A stretch of 64,000 nucleotides of DNA from Ochotona curzoniae (taxonomy: Eukaryota > Chordata > Mammalia > Lagomorpha > Ochotonidae): NCBI RefSeq assembly GCF_017591425.1, contig NW_024466512.1, forward strand, positions 22,931,501 to 22,995,500, in the 5' to 3' direction. Position numbers and translations under genes: made by a program. Shown one piece after another: positions 12,686-58,040 of the stretch (position 1 is the first letter of the stretch; each line of letters begins with the position of its first letter). The notes beneath the pieces were generated by a model. That model was not told where the DNA came from, ran no database searches, and saw only the letters and a program-made list of their open reading frames with translations.

Positions 12686-12904
12686 TTTTAAAAAATATTA
12701 TTTATCGTTTGAAAAACAGTTGTGGAGAAGGAATGGGTGAGATAGAAGAGATCTTCCAAAACACTAGTTTACTACCCTTATGGTTTCAATAGTCAGAGTT
12801 GGGCTGGGCCAAAGCCAGGAGCTTCTTCCAGGACTCCCATGTGGGAGCAAGGACCCAAGTACTTGGGCTATTTTCCATTGCTTCCCAAGATACCCTAGCA
12901 GGGA

Positions 12905-13206
12905 CAGTAGCGGGGAGCGCGCAGGAGCGGGAGCGCAGTGTGGACGTTGCCGCAGCTGCCCAGGCAGGCGCCTCCACATGCACCCCTCCGATATACCCAG
13001 CCCCCAGCTCTTTGTTCTGGCGCAGCCTTTAGCCTCTGTGCGCGCACACACGAGCGCACGGGAGCACGCGTCGTCGCGCGCGCACGTACCGGCCAAATCC
13101 TCCGTGGGAGGCTCTTGGGGAGTCTGCTGCGCACCCCCGCCCCAGCCCTTGCAGAAGGTCGCTTGCCCCCAGACTGCACCTGGGGGTCTCCCCTTAATAG
13201 CCTGAA
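12905..13206. other. CpG-dense insert of unknown origin inside a SINE
   Basis: About 302 bases rich in CG dinucleotides in otherwise ordinary intergenic DNA 1.7 kb before CPN1. It has alternating purine-pyrimidine runs around 13038-13090. Open frames cross it on both strands but none has recognisable domains. I see no SINE, LTR or L1 signature. It could be a retroposed or template-switched piece of some CpG-island promoter or 5' UTR. Confidence 0.6.
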
Positions 13207-13262
13207 CAACCAGGACATACACCGACACCCATATGGGATACCAGCACCATAGGCAGCAGCTT

Positions 13263-13295
13263 CACTTGATCTTAGCCAAAAGTCCGAGAAACGAT
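13263..13295 (-). pseudogene. U2 snRNA 5'-end fragment, retroposed
   Basis: On the minus strand these 33 bases match the first 33 nucleotides of U2 snRNA with two differences, including the branch-site-adjacent TTTTGGCTAAGATCAAGTG. It is flanked by near-identical direct repeats: ggcagcagctt (13252-13262) and ggcagcggctt (13297-13307). This is the form of 3'-truncated snRNA retropseudogenes. It is too short to be functional and lacks the snRNA promoter elements. Confidence 0.85.
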
Positions 13296-13427
13296 GGGCA
13301 GCGGCTTTATTTGCCATGCCATAGCACTGTCCCCATGTATTTCTTTAATGACTAACAAAATTGAACATTCTGCATGTGCTAGTATTACTAGCCATTGAGT
13401 ATCTCCTTTGGTAAAATGTCTATTGAA

Positions 13428-13756
13428 GGACCTGGTGAGGTAGCCCCTAGTGGCTAAAATCCTCACCTTGCATGCACTGACATCCCATATGGGTGCTGGT
13501 TCATATCCCAGCAGCTCCACTTCCCATCCAGCTCCCAGCTTGTGGTCTGGGAAAGCAGTTGAGGATGGCCCAAAGCCTTGGGACCCTGCTGCCATGTGGG
13601 AAACCTGGAAGAAACTCCTGGCTTTTGATCAGCTAAGCTCCGGCCATTGCAGCCACTTGGAGAGTGAACCAGCGGATGGAAGATTTTTTTCTCCGTGTTT
13701 CTCCTTCTCTCTGTAAGTCTGACTTTCCAATAAAAATAAACCTTTAAAAAAAAAAA
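13428..13756 (+). mobile_element. CSINE in old L1
   Basis: Duplication gtctattgaa (13418-13427) and gtctattcaa (13757-13766). Confidence 0.92.
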
Positions 13757-13779
13757 GTCTATTCAAATCTTGCCCAGGA

Positions 13780-13955
13780 GTGAGCATTTAGCATAGCGAT
13801 CAAGATGCCACATTAAAGTGCCTGGGCTTCTCGGGTCATTATCTGCTGCCTCCAGAGACATTAACAAGAAGCTAAATTGGAAGCAGAGCATCTGGAGCTT
13901 GAACCAGCGCTCTGATTTGGGATGAAAGTGTTCCAGGTGGCAGCTTAACCTGCAA
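13780..13955 (-). mobile_element. Older CSINE, partial
   Basis: Only the head-side half (gggtcattatctgctgcctcc onward). Confidence 0.6.
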
Positions 13956-14245
13956 ATACCTACCACATATTTTGCTCGTGTTAAAATAATGTACCTTATT
14001 TTTATAAGAACTCTTTATATGTGTTATCAGTATTTTACCAGATATGAAATTGAAGTTGTTTCTTCCCAGTCTGTGGCTTTTATCATTTTCTTAATGGTAG
14101 GTCTCTCTTGCAAATTTTGGAGGAAAAAGGACCAGGTAGAGCTGTGTGCCAAGAGTTTGGCAGTAGCGTAGGATGGATGAGGGAGGGCGCAGAGAGCTCT
14201 TTCTGTAAGTTGTAACAAAGGAAACTGGCACAAACCAAGTTTCTT

Positions 14246-14581
14246 TCTTTTTTTTTTTTAAAGATTTATTTTTATTATTTTTTCATTGGAAAGGCAGATA
14301 TACAGAGAGGAGAGACAGAGAGGAAGATCTTCTGTCCGATGATTCACTCCCCAAGTGAGCGCAACGGGCCGATACTATGCCGATCCGAAGCCAGGAGCCT
14401 CTTCCGGGTCTCCCACGCGGGTGCAGGTTCCCAAAGCCTTGGGCCGTCCTCTGCTGCTTTCCCAGGCCACAGGCAGGGAGCTGGAAGGGAAGCGGGGCTG
14501 CCGGGATTAGAACCGGCGCCCATATGGGATCCCGGGCGGCAAGGTGAGGACCTTTAACTACTTGCGCCACCGCGCCGGGCC
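14246..14581 (-). mobile_element. CSINE, very young, just upstream of CPN1
   Basis: Exact 17-base duplication cacaaaccaagtttctt (14229-14245 and 14582-14598). CpGs are still intact (ccgcgccgggccc head). It ends 350 bases before the CPN1 start codon. Confidence 0.96.
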
Positions 14582-14639
14582 CACAAACCAAGTTTCTTAA
14601 AATTGTCTGGGAGCCAAAGGGTTATAAGCAGCTGTGTAC

Positions 14640-14949
14640 TGAAGCCTATTTACAGTCCAGTTAATCAGTAAACTGGAATTAGTGAAGCTACCCATCTGAG
14701 CAAGTGCAAAACACTTTTCAAAAGGTTTTCCTGGACTAAGAGAAAGAAAATGAGGGAAAAGAGCTGTGTGGCGCTCCCAGAGCTACAGAAATAATCTCCC
14801 GTGTCCACGGGGACCTTCTGAACTTCCTCCCAGTTGCTGTGACACTGGTGTGTCCCCGGGAGTCACGGAGCAGAGCTGCTTCTTGGCCCCTTGAGTTCTG
14901 ACCACTGAGGCAGACACGCTCCGTGCTGTCCCTGAGGACGCCTGGCAAG
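14640..14949 (+). promoter_or_regulatory. CPN1: CPN1 proximal promoter and 5' UTR region
   Basis: Repeat-free stretch between a young SINE ending at 14598 and the start codon. It holds TATTTAC (14647-14653, fits the FOXA core) and GTTAATCAGTAAAC (14660-14673, close to the HNF1 palindrome), both liver factors. No TATA box is visible. The transcription start cannot be placed from sequence; an upstream ATG at 14750 would matter only if the transcript starts before it. Confidence 0.5.
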
Positions 14950-49733
<34,784 letters not shown>

Positions 49734-49912
49734 GCCCCGCAAAGCCTGCTTGCTGCGCTTGGAGTGGATGAAACTCACTTCCTGTGTGATTGTCCAGGAC
49801 GTATTTAAGTCTGAGTATAAGCTATCCGAACACCGTGGAACAGTCAGTCTCTGGCCATCCCAGGGCCGAGGCCTCTCTAGGCCATCATTAAAGGAATCAG
49901 TGTCCACCGGAA
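49734..49912 (+). promoter_or_regulatory. CPN1: CPN1 3' UTR and probable polyadenylation signal
   Basis: About 180 bases follow the stop codon before an ATTAAA hexamer at 49887-49892. A G/T-rich downstream element (about 49921-49940) lies at the expected distance, so cleavage near 49910 is likely. No AATAAA occurs nearer to the stop. Human CPN1 also has a short 3' UTR as I recall. Confidence 0.55.
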
Positions 49913-51264
49913 ACAGATGCCGTAGTGTTGTGGGAGGGAGACCCCATGCAGGGAGTCAGCTTCAGCATCGTGCCTGCTGGCGCAGCTTGCATGCAGGGAC
50001 TGGTTTTGCTTTCAGATCTAGCACGGAGCTCACAACGTCACAGTGCTCAGTGAAGACAAGATGTTGGCTGCAGTGGCAACGAACCCATCCTCCGTGCCAG
50101 GAGCAAAACCCATTTTTCCGGAATCCCAGGGGACCATTTAGCAAAGGCCAATCGTTTCTCAAGAAGAGGAGGATTTGACAGGCGATCTCACAGCCCCACT
50201 GCCACTCATGCCTACCTGTAGGCACTGTAGACAATGTGCACCCCCTAAAGCCTTTTCTGAGTGGGCAAGTGTAACACAGGTGCCCAGAGGGTGGCTCTGG
50301 TTCAGTTCTGGGCCCAGTATTCTGCACTGAGTTCCCAGGAACATCTGGCTTGTGCCACACGCATTACTAAGCAGATTGGATGTTACTCAAGGTTGTGAAG
50401 CATGTATGGTTTTTCATTGCACCTGTCACAGCACACATGCTCACAGATTCTCACCAGGTGTGAGGGGACCCCCTAAGACCCTGTCATCGTCGCTGGTTGT
50501 GGCCTGTCTCTCATGCACTCCCGTGCAGAGTTCACAGCCGGTTAGACCAGGCAGGTTCCAGTTTCCGGAATCAGGGCAGCTCCTCTAAATGAAAATTCCC
50601 ACTCAGCAGAAAAGCAGGGGTGTTGGTGCTACAGGTGATCGGAGTTAGGACGGACACATTGTTTATATCTTGGTTTTCTGAATGGGCTCTCAATCCTTGG
50701 TCAAAAGGAACACAGACGAAAAAGTGAGTTCTCTCCTTAGGATAAAAGACCCATCCTTTCTTCAGATGTGTATTTTCCTCTTTCATCCCCGTTTTCATTT
50801 CAGGCCCCTCTAGCTGGGCTTCTTGTCCTAGTGAGGCAGCTACTTGACAGGGCTCCATTCAATACCAGCAGAACTTAGAAACTCGGTCCATGAGATTACC
50901 ACATGTACCTAGGCTCTTCCAGACCGTCTGAATTTATCTTGCTTTAGGGCCCCTTGGTTACAAGGTGACTTGTACCAAGAGCTGATGTTTCTAAAACATG
51001 GTCTAAGTGCTTCCCCTGGCACAGCCACAGAGTCTCACGCAGTCACGCAAGGAGTGGGGATGGGCGCTGGCTGGCTGTAGCAGCACTGAAACGCAGCCTG
51101 TGATCTCCACGCAGCACAACCTGAACGTGGCTGGGAAACCAAACAGGCCAGCCATACTGCACTGTAGTAACTGCTGGGATTCCATAGACAGGGGCGGGGG
51201 CCAGGGGCCATCCTGCCACAGTTAGAGGAAAGTCAGGAAAAGGACCCCAAAGCTAGTAGAATCT
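49913..51264. other. Intergenic after CPN1, unique
   Basis: Repeat-free for about 1.3 kb beyond the poly(A) site. No splice-bounded frame or RNA gene was recognised. Confidence 0.5.
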
Positions 51265-51590
51265 AAAGTGAAAATTCATAGAGTCAGATAAAGAAGCGCT
51301 GGCCAGGTGGGAGGACGTGGGAGGAGAGTGTACCTGCTGACACCCATGTAGGAACAGAGGGCTTGTTCAAGCCAACTGTAAGACTCCATGCAGTGAGAGC
51401 TGGCAGAGGTGCTGAAAGCCAAGGCCCTGGGTGGAGAGGCGGGAAGGAGTCAGAAGGGACCGATGCCTGGAGGGCCCTGGCCTTGAGCTTGAAAAAGAGC
51501 TAGAAGCCATTGATGGGCTCTGCCAGGGGCTGCGCTGCAGAATCTGATTAAGGTTGATGGCTTAGGCGGTTGTACACACTGCTAAGAAGA
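51265..51590 (-). mobile_element. L2 fragment
   Basis: gcagaggtgctgaaagccaa, the ccaaggccctggg block and agaagccattgatgggct are antisense L2 features. Confidence 0.5.
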
Positions 51591-51594
51591 AAAG

Positions 51595-52015
51595 GCAGGC
51601 TCTGGCCGTGATCATGTGATAAGTCACCGGACGCTGAGCAAGCCTGTTGCTATGGGTTGCAGAGGGTTTGAGCCTGTCCCCACAGGTTTCTGTGCTGGAA
51701 GCCTGGTTCCTCCCCTCTGTGGTGGTGCTGACATGGAGTCGCTAGGAGGTGGCGCCTGGTCTAAGGTAATTAGGTCACGGGGCACCACCCTGGGGAGGGA
51801 TTAGAGTTGATCTCATGGAGTGAGTTGTGCTCCTGAGAGTCAACTGTGACCAGGCCAGTGGCTCACGTGGCCCCTCTTGCACATGGCCGATGCCCTTTGT
51901 GTTCCTTCATCAGGTTGTGACTCCAGGACACCAGCGCCTAGCGACATGGCTCTCGGAGAGTCAGTAGACTCCTAAGCCAAGTAACCCCCTCCGAGTGACC
52001 CAGCCTCCGGTGATG
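51595..52015 (+). mobile_element. MaLR-type LTR remnant (MST/MLT-like)
   Basis: ggtggcgcctggtctaagg, taattaggtcacggggcacc, gggattagagttgatctc and gactcctaagccaagtaa occur in LTR order. Solo and degenerate. Confidence 0.5.
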
Positions 52016-52173
52016 GGCTAGAACAGAACAAGACAGCCCTGGAGAGATGTGAACTCAGAACTCATGGTGGGGAGAGAGTAGCAGAGCTGAAAGGATCACA
52101 AAGCAGGCCCAGGTAGCCTGACTGGCACCCTTTCTAGTTCCGGTCTAGAATGTCCTTTTAAAAAGGAAGTCTT

Positions 52174-52496
52174 GGGCCCGGCGGCGTGGCCTAACGGCTA
52201 AAGTCCTCACCTTGAACGCACCAGGATTCCATTTGGGCGCCAGTTCTAATCCCGGCAGCTCTACTTCCCATCCAGCTCCTTGCCTGTGGCCTGGGAAAGC
52301 AGGCAAGGATGGCCCAAAGCCTTGGGACCCTGCACCCATGTGGGAGACCCAGAAGAGGTTCCTGGCTCCTGGCTTCGGATCAGCACAGCAGCAGCCGTTG
52401 CGGTCACTTGGGGAGTGAATCATCGGACAGAAGATCTTCCTCTCTCTCCTTCTCTGTATATCTGACTTTGTAATATCAATAAATAAATCTTTACAG
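52174..52496 (+). mobile_element. CSINE, very young
   Basis: Duplication aggaagtctt (52164-52173) and aggaagcctt (52497-52506); gggcccggcggcgtggcc head. Confidence 0.95.
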
Positions 52497-52539
52497 AGGA
52501 AGCCTTCCATACATAGTATCAGACTTTGTAGGTGGTGTT

Positions 52540-53095
52540 TCCTGAAAGGGTAAAACACTGCAGGTAAGGGCCTGGGTTTTGTACTCTCAGACCTAGGTTT
52601 TTAGGTTTTTTTGTATACCAAAAAGATTTATTTAGCTTGGCAGTATGACAGAGAGGGAGCGAGAAGAGATCTTTCATCTGCTGGATCACTCTCCAAGGGG
52701 CTACAACTACCAGGGCTGGGCCTGGCCGAAGCCAGGAGCTTAGAGCCTCATCTGAATCTCCCACATGGGTAGCCCAGACTCCAGCACTTGGACCATCTTT
52801 TGCTGCTTTCCCAGGTACAGCAGCAGTGAGCTGGATTGGAAGTGGAGCAGCTGAGACTCGAACCTGTGCTCTGATGAAAATGCTATTGTTGCAAGCAGCA
52901 GCTTAACCCATTGCATCACATTGCTGCCTCTAGACCTGGGTTTTAATCTTGGGTGTACTTCTTCTGGTATGTACTTGAGGAAATAACTCATCTTCTGCAA
53001 GTTGTAGTTCCTCATCTGAAAAAGAGAGAAAGAGGGCATCACTTCCCTGGGAGTCTGTTGGAGATTACAAGTGATGCACTCAGCAGATCAGCAGG
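52540..53095 (+). mobile_element. MIR split by a CSINE
   Basis: MIR blocks on both sides of the SINE at 52603-52931: gggcctgggttttgtactct before, and aacctcatc-type agttcctcatctgaaaaag after. Confidence 0.5.
52603..52931 (-). mobile_element. Older CSINE in a MIR
   Basis: Duplication agacctaggtttt (52589-52601) and agacctgggtttt (52932-52944). Confidence 0.85.
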
Positions 53096-53420
53096 AGGGG
53101 AAGGCTGCAGACGGGTTGGCTGGCAGCTGGGGAGTCCCACAGGGTTTCCTGAAGGCTGCACCCAGCCCACCTGCCTCATTTGTCACCCTAGTGACTACAA
53201 GGGCCTTCATTAGCTCCTTCCTCTTCCAGTGCATGTCCTTCCAACTGGAAGACTTCACACTGCTGTGACTCTCACCTCAATTCCAGAGAATGTGCAGCTA
53301 CCAGACAACGTGTTACCAAATGACCTTGGCACCTGCTCCTGGTTCCTGCAAGTGACTTTCAGCTGCTGTAAGTGAGACCAGCCTGACTTTATATGCTCAG
53401 CCCTTATAACCATGCCTAGT

Positions 53421-53445
53421 ACACACACACGCACACACACACACA

Positions 53446-53480
<35 letters not shown>
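53421..53480. repeat. Compound (CA)n/(CT)n microsatellite
   Basis: A CA run at about 53424-53449 passes directly into a CT run to 53480. Likely polymorphic. Confidence 0.95.
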
Positions 53481-53484
<4 letters not shown>

Positions 53485-53619
53485 TGTTTGCCGAGTGAAT
53501 GAAATTCAAAACTGTGTTATTTCTTTCTCTTCCTCTTTCATGACTTTCTTCTTTAATATAGTATTAGTGGGCTTGAGCATTTTTGTAAACTAGAAACCAT
53601 GGTAGCATTTTTAGGTGAA

Positions 53620-54165
53620 TCCCAATAACTATTCCCCTTAAGTAAAACCTTCCCTTGCATGTGGGTAGGGTTTTGTAGATATGAAGAGACACCGTTTCTG
53701 TGACTGTTACATTGTGTGGCCAAAGGATTTTGCAGATATTACCAAGGTTGCAAATCAGTCCATTCTGATTTGTTTTGGTTGAAATTCTGAACAGTTGTTT
53801 TAATTAGGCCTGACCTGATCAAGTGAGCCCTTTATAAAGCAAGGGGCATTTTCTCTGGCTGGCTTCTGAGAAAGAGAGCTGCCTGTGCAGAACAGTGGCC
53901 ACTAGGAACTGAGGAAGGTCCCCAGCCAACAGCCAGTGAGAAAGCGGCAGTCGGCATACAGCTGGAAGGCAAAGGATTGTGCCAGTAACCTGAGTGAGCC
54001 TGGGCCAAGGCACTGAATGTGGCCTTGCGATCTGAGCAGAGGCTCCAGCCAAAACAGACCCAGACTCCCAAAGGACAGAAATCATATTCCAGCTCTTTGT
54101 GCATTTTCAAACCTCTGAATGGATATGCTAATTTGTTACATGGTGATGAAATACTATAGACTACC
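53620..54165 (+). mobile_element. LTR-like remnant
   Basis: attttgcagatattaccaagg, ttaattaggcctgacctgatc, gagccctttataaagc and ctaatttgttacatggtgatg resemble old mammalian LTRs. Subfamily not assigned. Confidence 0.4.
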
Positions 54166-55589
54166 TCAAGTTGTTAGTAAATTAGATAGAATATAAATAA
54201 AGCAGAAATAATCCGTTGCTATCAGCACATGGAGTAGTACAGCTGCCATATTCCTATCTTGAGTGAACATATGTAAAACAGAACACAGAGAAAAAAAGTA
54301 AAGTTTACATCACGCTTTAGGAAAGAAGGCAGGTGTAGTCAACTTAACCGAGCCGGGGACTGTGACATCCTCTCTAAACAGCAGGTGTCTGGCAGCAGGG
54401 ACTTCAGGCTTTGAATGACTTGTTCTCTGCCTCAAAGGGTCCTGATTACTTGTGCCAGATTGCTTGTTATAGTCTGGTAGACATACAGCACTGACACAAA
54501 TGAAGAAGCAAGAGAAAACATAAAGAGGATGCAAGTTTGTGTGGAGGCAAATGGGGACTCTTCCCACTTCCCCCAACAGCGTGTCACACCTCAATTCCTT
54601 CCACCCTGCTCCAAGACACTTTGGAGAAACAGTGGCACAGGAGCCCTTCTGAATAGCCACACCCAGCTTGCCAAAACCTGGGAATGTTTTCTTCATCAGT
54701 AAAGTCCCAATACAATGATGTAAGATTTATTTCTGTTCAAGATGCAGAGTAGAAATTCAGAGAGTGGTACTGGGACCTCCGAAGAGAGATGTCTACTCTG
54801 TGTCTCCTGGCCCAGCACTTCGGAAATCCTGGTAACTTTCAGAGTGAAGCACACAGGAACACCTTTTGTAATGTGGCACAGCTCCTGAGTTCATGCTGAG
54901 GAGGTGACTGGACAGCTGCAGGATGGGGCTGTCAGCCTGAGGAACCAGCTGTGCAAGCCAAGCAGCAACCTCTTCACACTTTCACGGGGACTGAATTTAT
55001 CATCAATGGGTCTGAAGGACCAGGCCCACATAATAGAACCTCCCTAAAGGAAGAGCTTAGGGGAGCTTCTGGGCTGCCGACCAGGCCTGTTGCCCCTGGA
55101 GGAACAACCTAGTTGCTCAAACTATGCTCCAAACCCCTTTAGACCTCCTCTTCAGGTGACTATTCGTTCATCTCCTTTCCAATAGATTGGCAGTAATCCA
55201 CAGAGCACTTCCCCGAGTTGTATAAAGGGCCAACCCCAAAGAGGACCACCAACCCTGACCTCCAGCTGCCGGGAGGCCTGGACTCATGCCTGCTATCCAA
55301 ACGAGCACAGTTTTGTGAGACTGAGCCCTTTGACCTGCAGCATCTGATGATGGCTCTGGCTGTCAGCATCAGAAATAGTGACATTTGGGCGAGGGCTGGG
55401 GAGCGGGCGAACTGGTCACAAGTGCAGAAGAAATGTGTTTGGTATCAGAAGTGCTTCCTGCCGCTGGACCATGAGGTCCCCCTCAGGCTTCAGACCCTGT
55501 TGTGAGTGGTGGAGCTGGAAGGGGAACTGGAGAAATGTAGTTCCTACCTCTGTGGAGTTAGAGGGAAATACAAAGAATTAAACAAGTTC
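54166..55589. other. Intergenic, unique
   Basis: No repeat recognised. A 95-codon + frame at 55218-55505 has no recognisable domain and no homologue I know. Confidence 0.5.
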
Positions 55590-55886
55590 ACTGGGGCCAG
55601 CATGGTGATTGTTAGCCTAATATTCCACCTGTGGCACTGGCAACCCATAAGGGTGTCTGTCTGAGTCCTAGCAGCTGCACTTCTGATCCAGCTCCCTGCT
55701 AATGGCCTGGGAAAGCAGTGAAGGCCTTGGGTCTCTGCACCCATGTGGGAGACACAAAAGAAGCTCCTGGCTCTCAGCCTTGGATCAGCCTGGCTGATCC
55801 TAGTGCCCATTTGGGGAGTGAACCAGTGGAAGCAAGATCTTTCTGTGTGTATGTCTGTAATTCTTTTAAAAAAAAATCTTTAAATC
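55590..55886 (+). mobile_element. CSINE
   Basis: ggggccagcatggtgattg head; short tail. Confidence 0.85.
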
Positions 55887-55889
55887 TTA

Positions 55890-58040
55890 TTGTTAATGTT
55901 GTTTACGTGGTTGAAAAGGATGTACACCCCTGTGGTCCAGTTAGGGTGGGGAAGGTCAAGGTATGGAGGAAGTAGGTAGGACACATGTTTCAGTTCTTTT
56001 TTTTTTCTCTTGTGTCCGCTGGGGCGGGTTGGGGGGTCTCTGTAATTCTTTCAAGTGAATAAATAAACCTTTAAAAAAGCAAAGTTCATACACCCGTGCA
56101 AAGGGACTTAGAAAGGCACATGAAAATGGGGTTGAGGCATAATGTTATTTTGGCGCTAAAACAGTGTGAAAACTATACATTTTTTAAAATAATGTGCATG
56201 CTTCATGTACTTTTGAAAACTCTCATACATAGAAATAATTATTATTCAAGAAGAGGAAACACCAGGAGCATTCTAAGATAGAGAAGAATTCTGCAAAGAC
56301 AAAGTATTTGGGCTGGCTTGTAAGGGCTAAGAAGAGGGCAGGCCTAGCAGGAAGAGGAATACAAGCTCAGGCACAGGAACCAGCCAGCCTTGGCACCCTG
56401 CTGTATCAGAGATGAATTAACGGAGGACATGAGAGGCCAGGCAAAACTGAATTTTTATTATCGTAGCAGGGCGGCCATCATCTCTCAGGATGATGCATCG
56501 AAACAAAGGAAGTGAGAGTTTTTATACTTTTACAAAAAACCAGTGCAAGTGGTGGGAAAGCAAGTGTGTGGAGCACAGATGAGCTGAGTTTTCACAAGGT
56601 CAGAGTAGCCCACAACAGGTCCAAGCAAAGGATAAATAAGTAGCTCTCCTGTGGGAAGAAGGAATCAGGCAACATTCCAAGGGACAACAAAACTTCAGAC
56701 TCTAGGGTCAGGGCTTTGCACGACTTCAGGCCTACGTACAGCATAGCGTGCACACGGAGTGTTCTCTGCTTTACGTCTCTCTTAGAATATGCGTGAGGCA
56801 TCCGCATCACCTGTGGCAGCACAGCCTGGCTGACTACAGTAGCTGCATCTCTTTGGTACAAGGGTGTATGTGTGTGTATTTTGTTTCCCTATTTACATTC
56901 TCAGCATGCTGGATGTCTAAGTCAAAGCAGATCCAAGTCAGCCCAGTATCCAAGCCACACTGAGTCTATTCATGAGGGAGCCAGTAAGATTCATTTTTTC
57001 TGTGGCTTCAGAAAACACCACTAAATCCTACCAACCATCCCCAAAACAAGGATTTAAAAAGTAGGACAGCATGGCTGGGACCCGAGAAGGTCAAGTGTGT
57101 GTGTCTGGAGTGCCATCTCCACACGTGTGGGACGTGCTATGGCTCTGACGCGTGCTCCCCACGCCCGCCTCCTTCCTGGAACACGCTTCCTACCTGCTGG
57201 CCAGCCATCTCTGAGCCAGTGCTCCCCCTGGGCTAGAGCCAAAGCAATTACCTGCCCCCTCCTCCAGGCAGTTACACACCACTGCTCAGAGAGGCACTCT
57301 CCCCGGCACCCTCCCCGGCAGGCCTTTCCTCTCCTGGGTCTGTGTTTCTCCTACCTTCTTTCCCTCTGCTGCTCACAGACCCCTGAACCCCTGTTCCCCC
57401 ACCCCATCAGGCCACGCTGCAGGTGAAAGTCACAGTGCCAGAAACCCAGAAGCGAATTGCTGTGGAGTAGACAGCCGGTGGCGGAGAAGCCTCCCTGTAT
57501 CCTTTTTTTTTTTAATTTTTATTTTGAATTTTTGAATTTTATGATCCAATCTCATAGAGACTGGGATTCCCCCTCCCGAACTGCCAACCCGCACTCCCCC
57601 ATCCCCCGACAGATTTCTCCCTGTATCCTTTGTTGCTGCTAACACACTGCCTCCTACCGCCAACTTACACAGTTGCTGGGAGCAGCAACTCAAACCAGCC
57701 CTTGGCCGGGTGTGTACCCCACAGGAGGAGGGGAAAGGCCTCTCTGACTTCCTTTTAGTTTGTTCCATGTGAGTCCTTTGGAAAGAGAACTTCATGCTGG
57801 GCATGAGATCAAAGGCATCAAATGAGTTTCCTGTAATCCTTTAGGAAATCAGATAAAGTACAAGTAAACCAACAAATAAAGTGATAATAATTTATTCTTT
57901 TTCTTCTAATACCCAAATACACTGTTTACATACACTGCAGTTTATAGCAGACTTTTGTGAACCACTAAACATTTTTTAATACTATCTTTCTCTTTGTCTC
58001 ACTTTGTAACTTTGCCTTTCAAATAATTTTTTTAGAGGGG
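55890..58040. other. Intergenic, mostly unique
   Basis: Contains the short L1 insertion at 57506. 57130-57480 is GC-richer with a plus-strand frame ending TAG at 57468, without recognisable homology. Confidence 0.5.
57506..57616 (-). mobile_element. Very short L1-type 3'-end insertion
   Basis: A T-tract plus about 90 bases of an L1 3' end, flanked by the exact 15-base duplication ctccctgtatccttt (57491-57505 and 57617-57631). Extreme 5' truncation. Confidence 0.8.

Larger units (their letters stand above)
12690..13326 (-). mobile_element. Old CSINE carrying two later insertions
   Basis: Antisense C-repeat body at 12690-12904 and 13207-13262/13296-13326. Between the usual 'tagcaggga' and 'ccaggacatac' blocks, where about 18 bases are expected, lies a 300-base GC-rich insert. 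Near the SINE head a U2 fragment is inserted with its own target-site duplication. Confidence 0.75.
9790..14130 (-). mobile_element. Old antisense L1 (L1M-type), many SINE insertions
   Basis: Blocks appear in the order expected for an antisense mammalian L1 from 3' UTR into ORF2: tttattg (9800), aaattcacttatttcaaatgtg (10220), gcatttctatcactct (10563), acatttgggttgtttcc (12090), the cctaggagagaaattcctggg block (12178), ttctagtataggttaagtgg (12314), aaaatgtctattcaaatc split by a SINE (13413-13770), and tctttatatgtgttatcag (14010). Eight or more SINEs interrupt it. Confidence 0.65.

Noticed and set aside
13263..13295. Functional U2 snRNA gene
   Set aside because: Only 33 of about 190 bases are present and there is no upstream snRNA promoter.
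12764..13317. Overlapping frames of 104-154 codons on both strands
   Set aside because: They run from SINE into the CpG-dense insert and back; open by composition.
1..14600. ERLIN1 exons upstream of CPN1
   Set aside because: Synteny predicts ERLIN1 on this side, but no SPFH-domain coding sequence was found in the window.
14923..14949. In-frame GTG upstream of the CPN1 ATG as an alternative start
   Set aside because: Not an ATG, would put a polar extension before the signal peptide, and the human start aligns at 14950.
57412..57468. Possible extra CPN1 or novel exon ending in TAG
   Set aside because: A CAG acceptor precedes a short open stretch, but it does not resemble the CPN1 tail, and exon 9 already gives the conserved C-terminus and a poly(A) signal.
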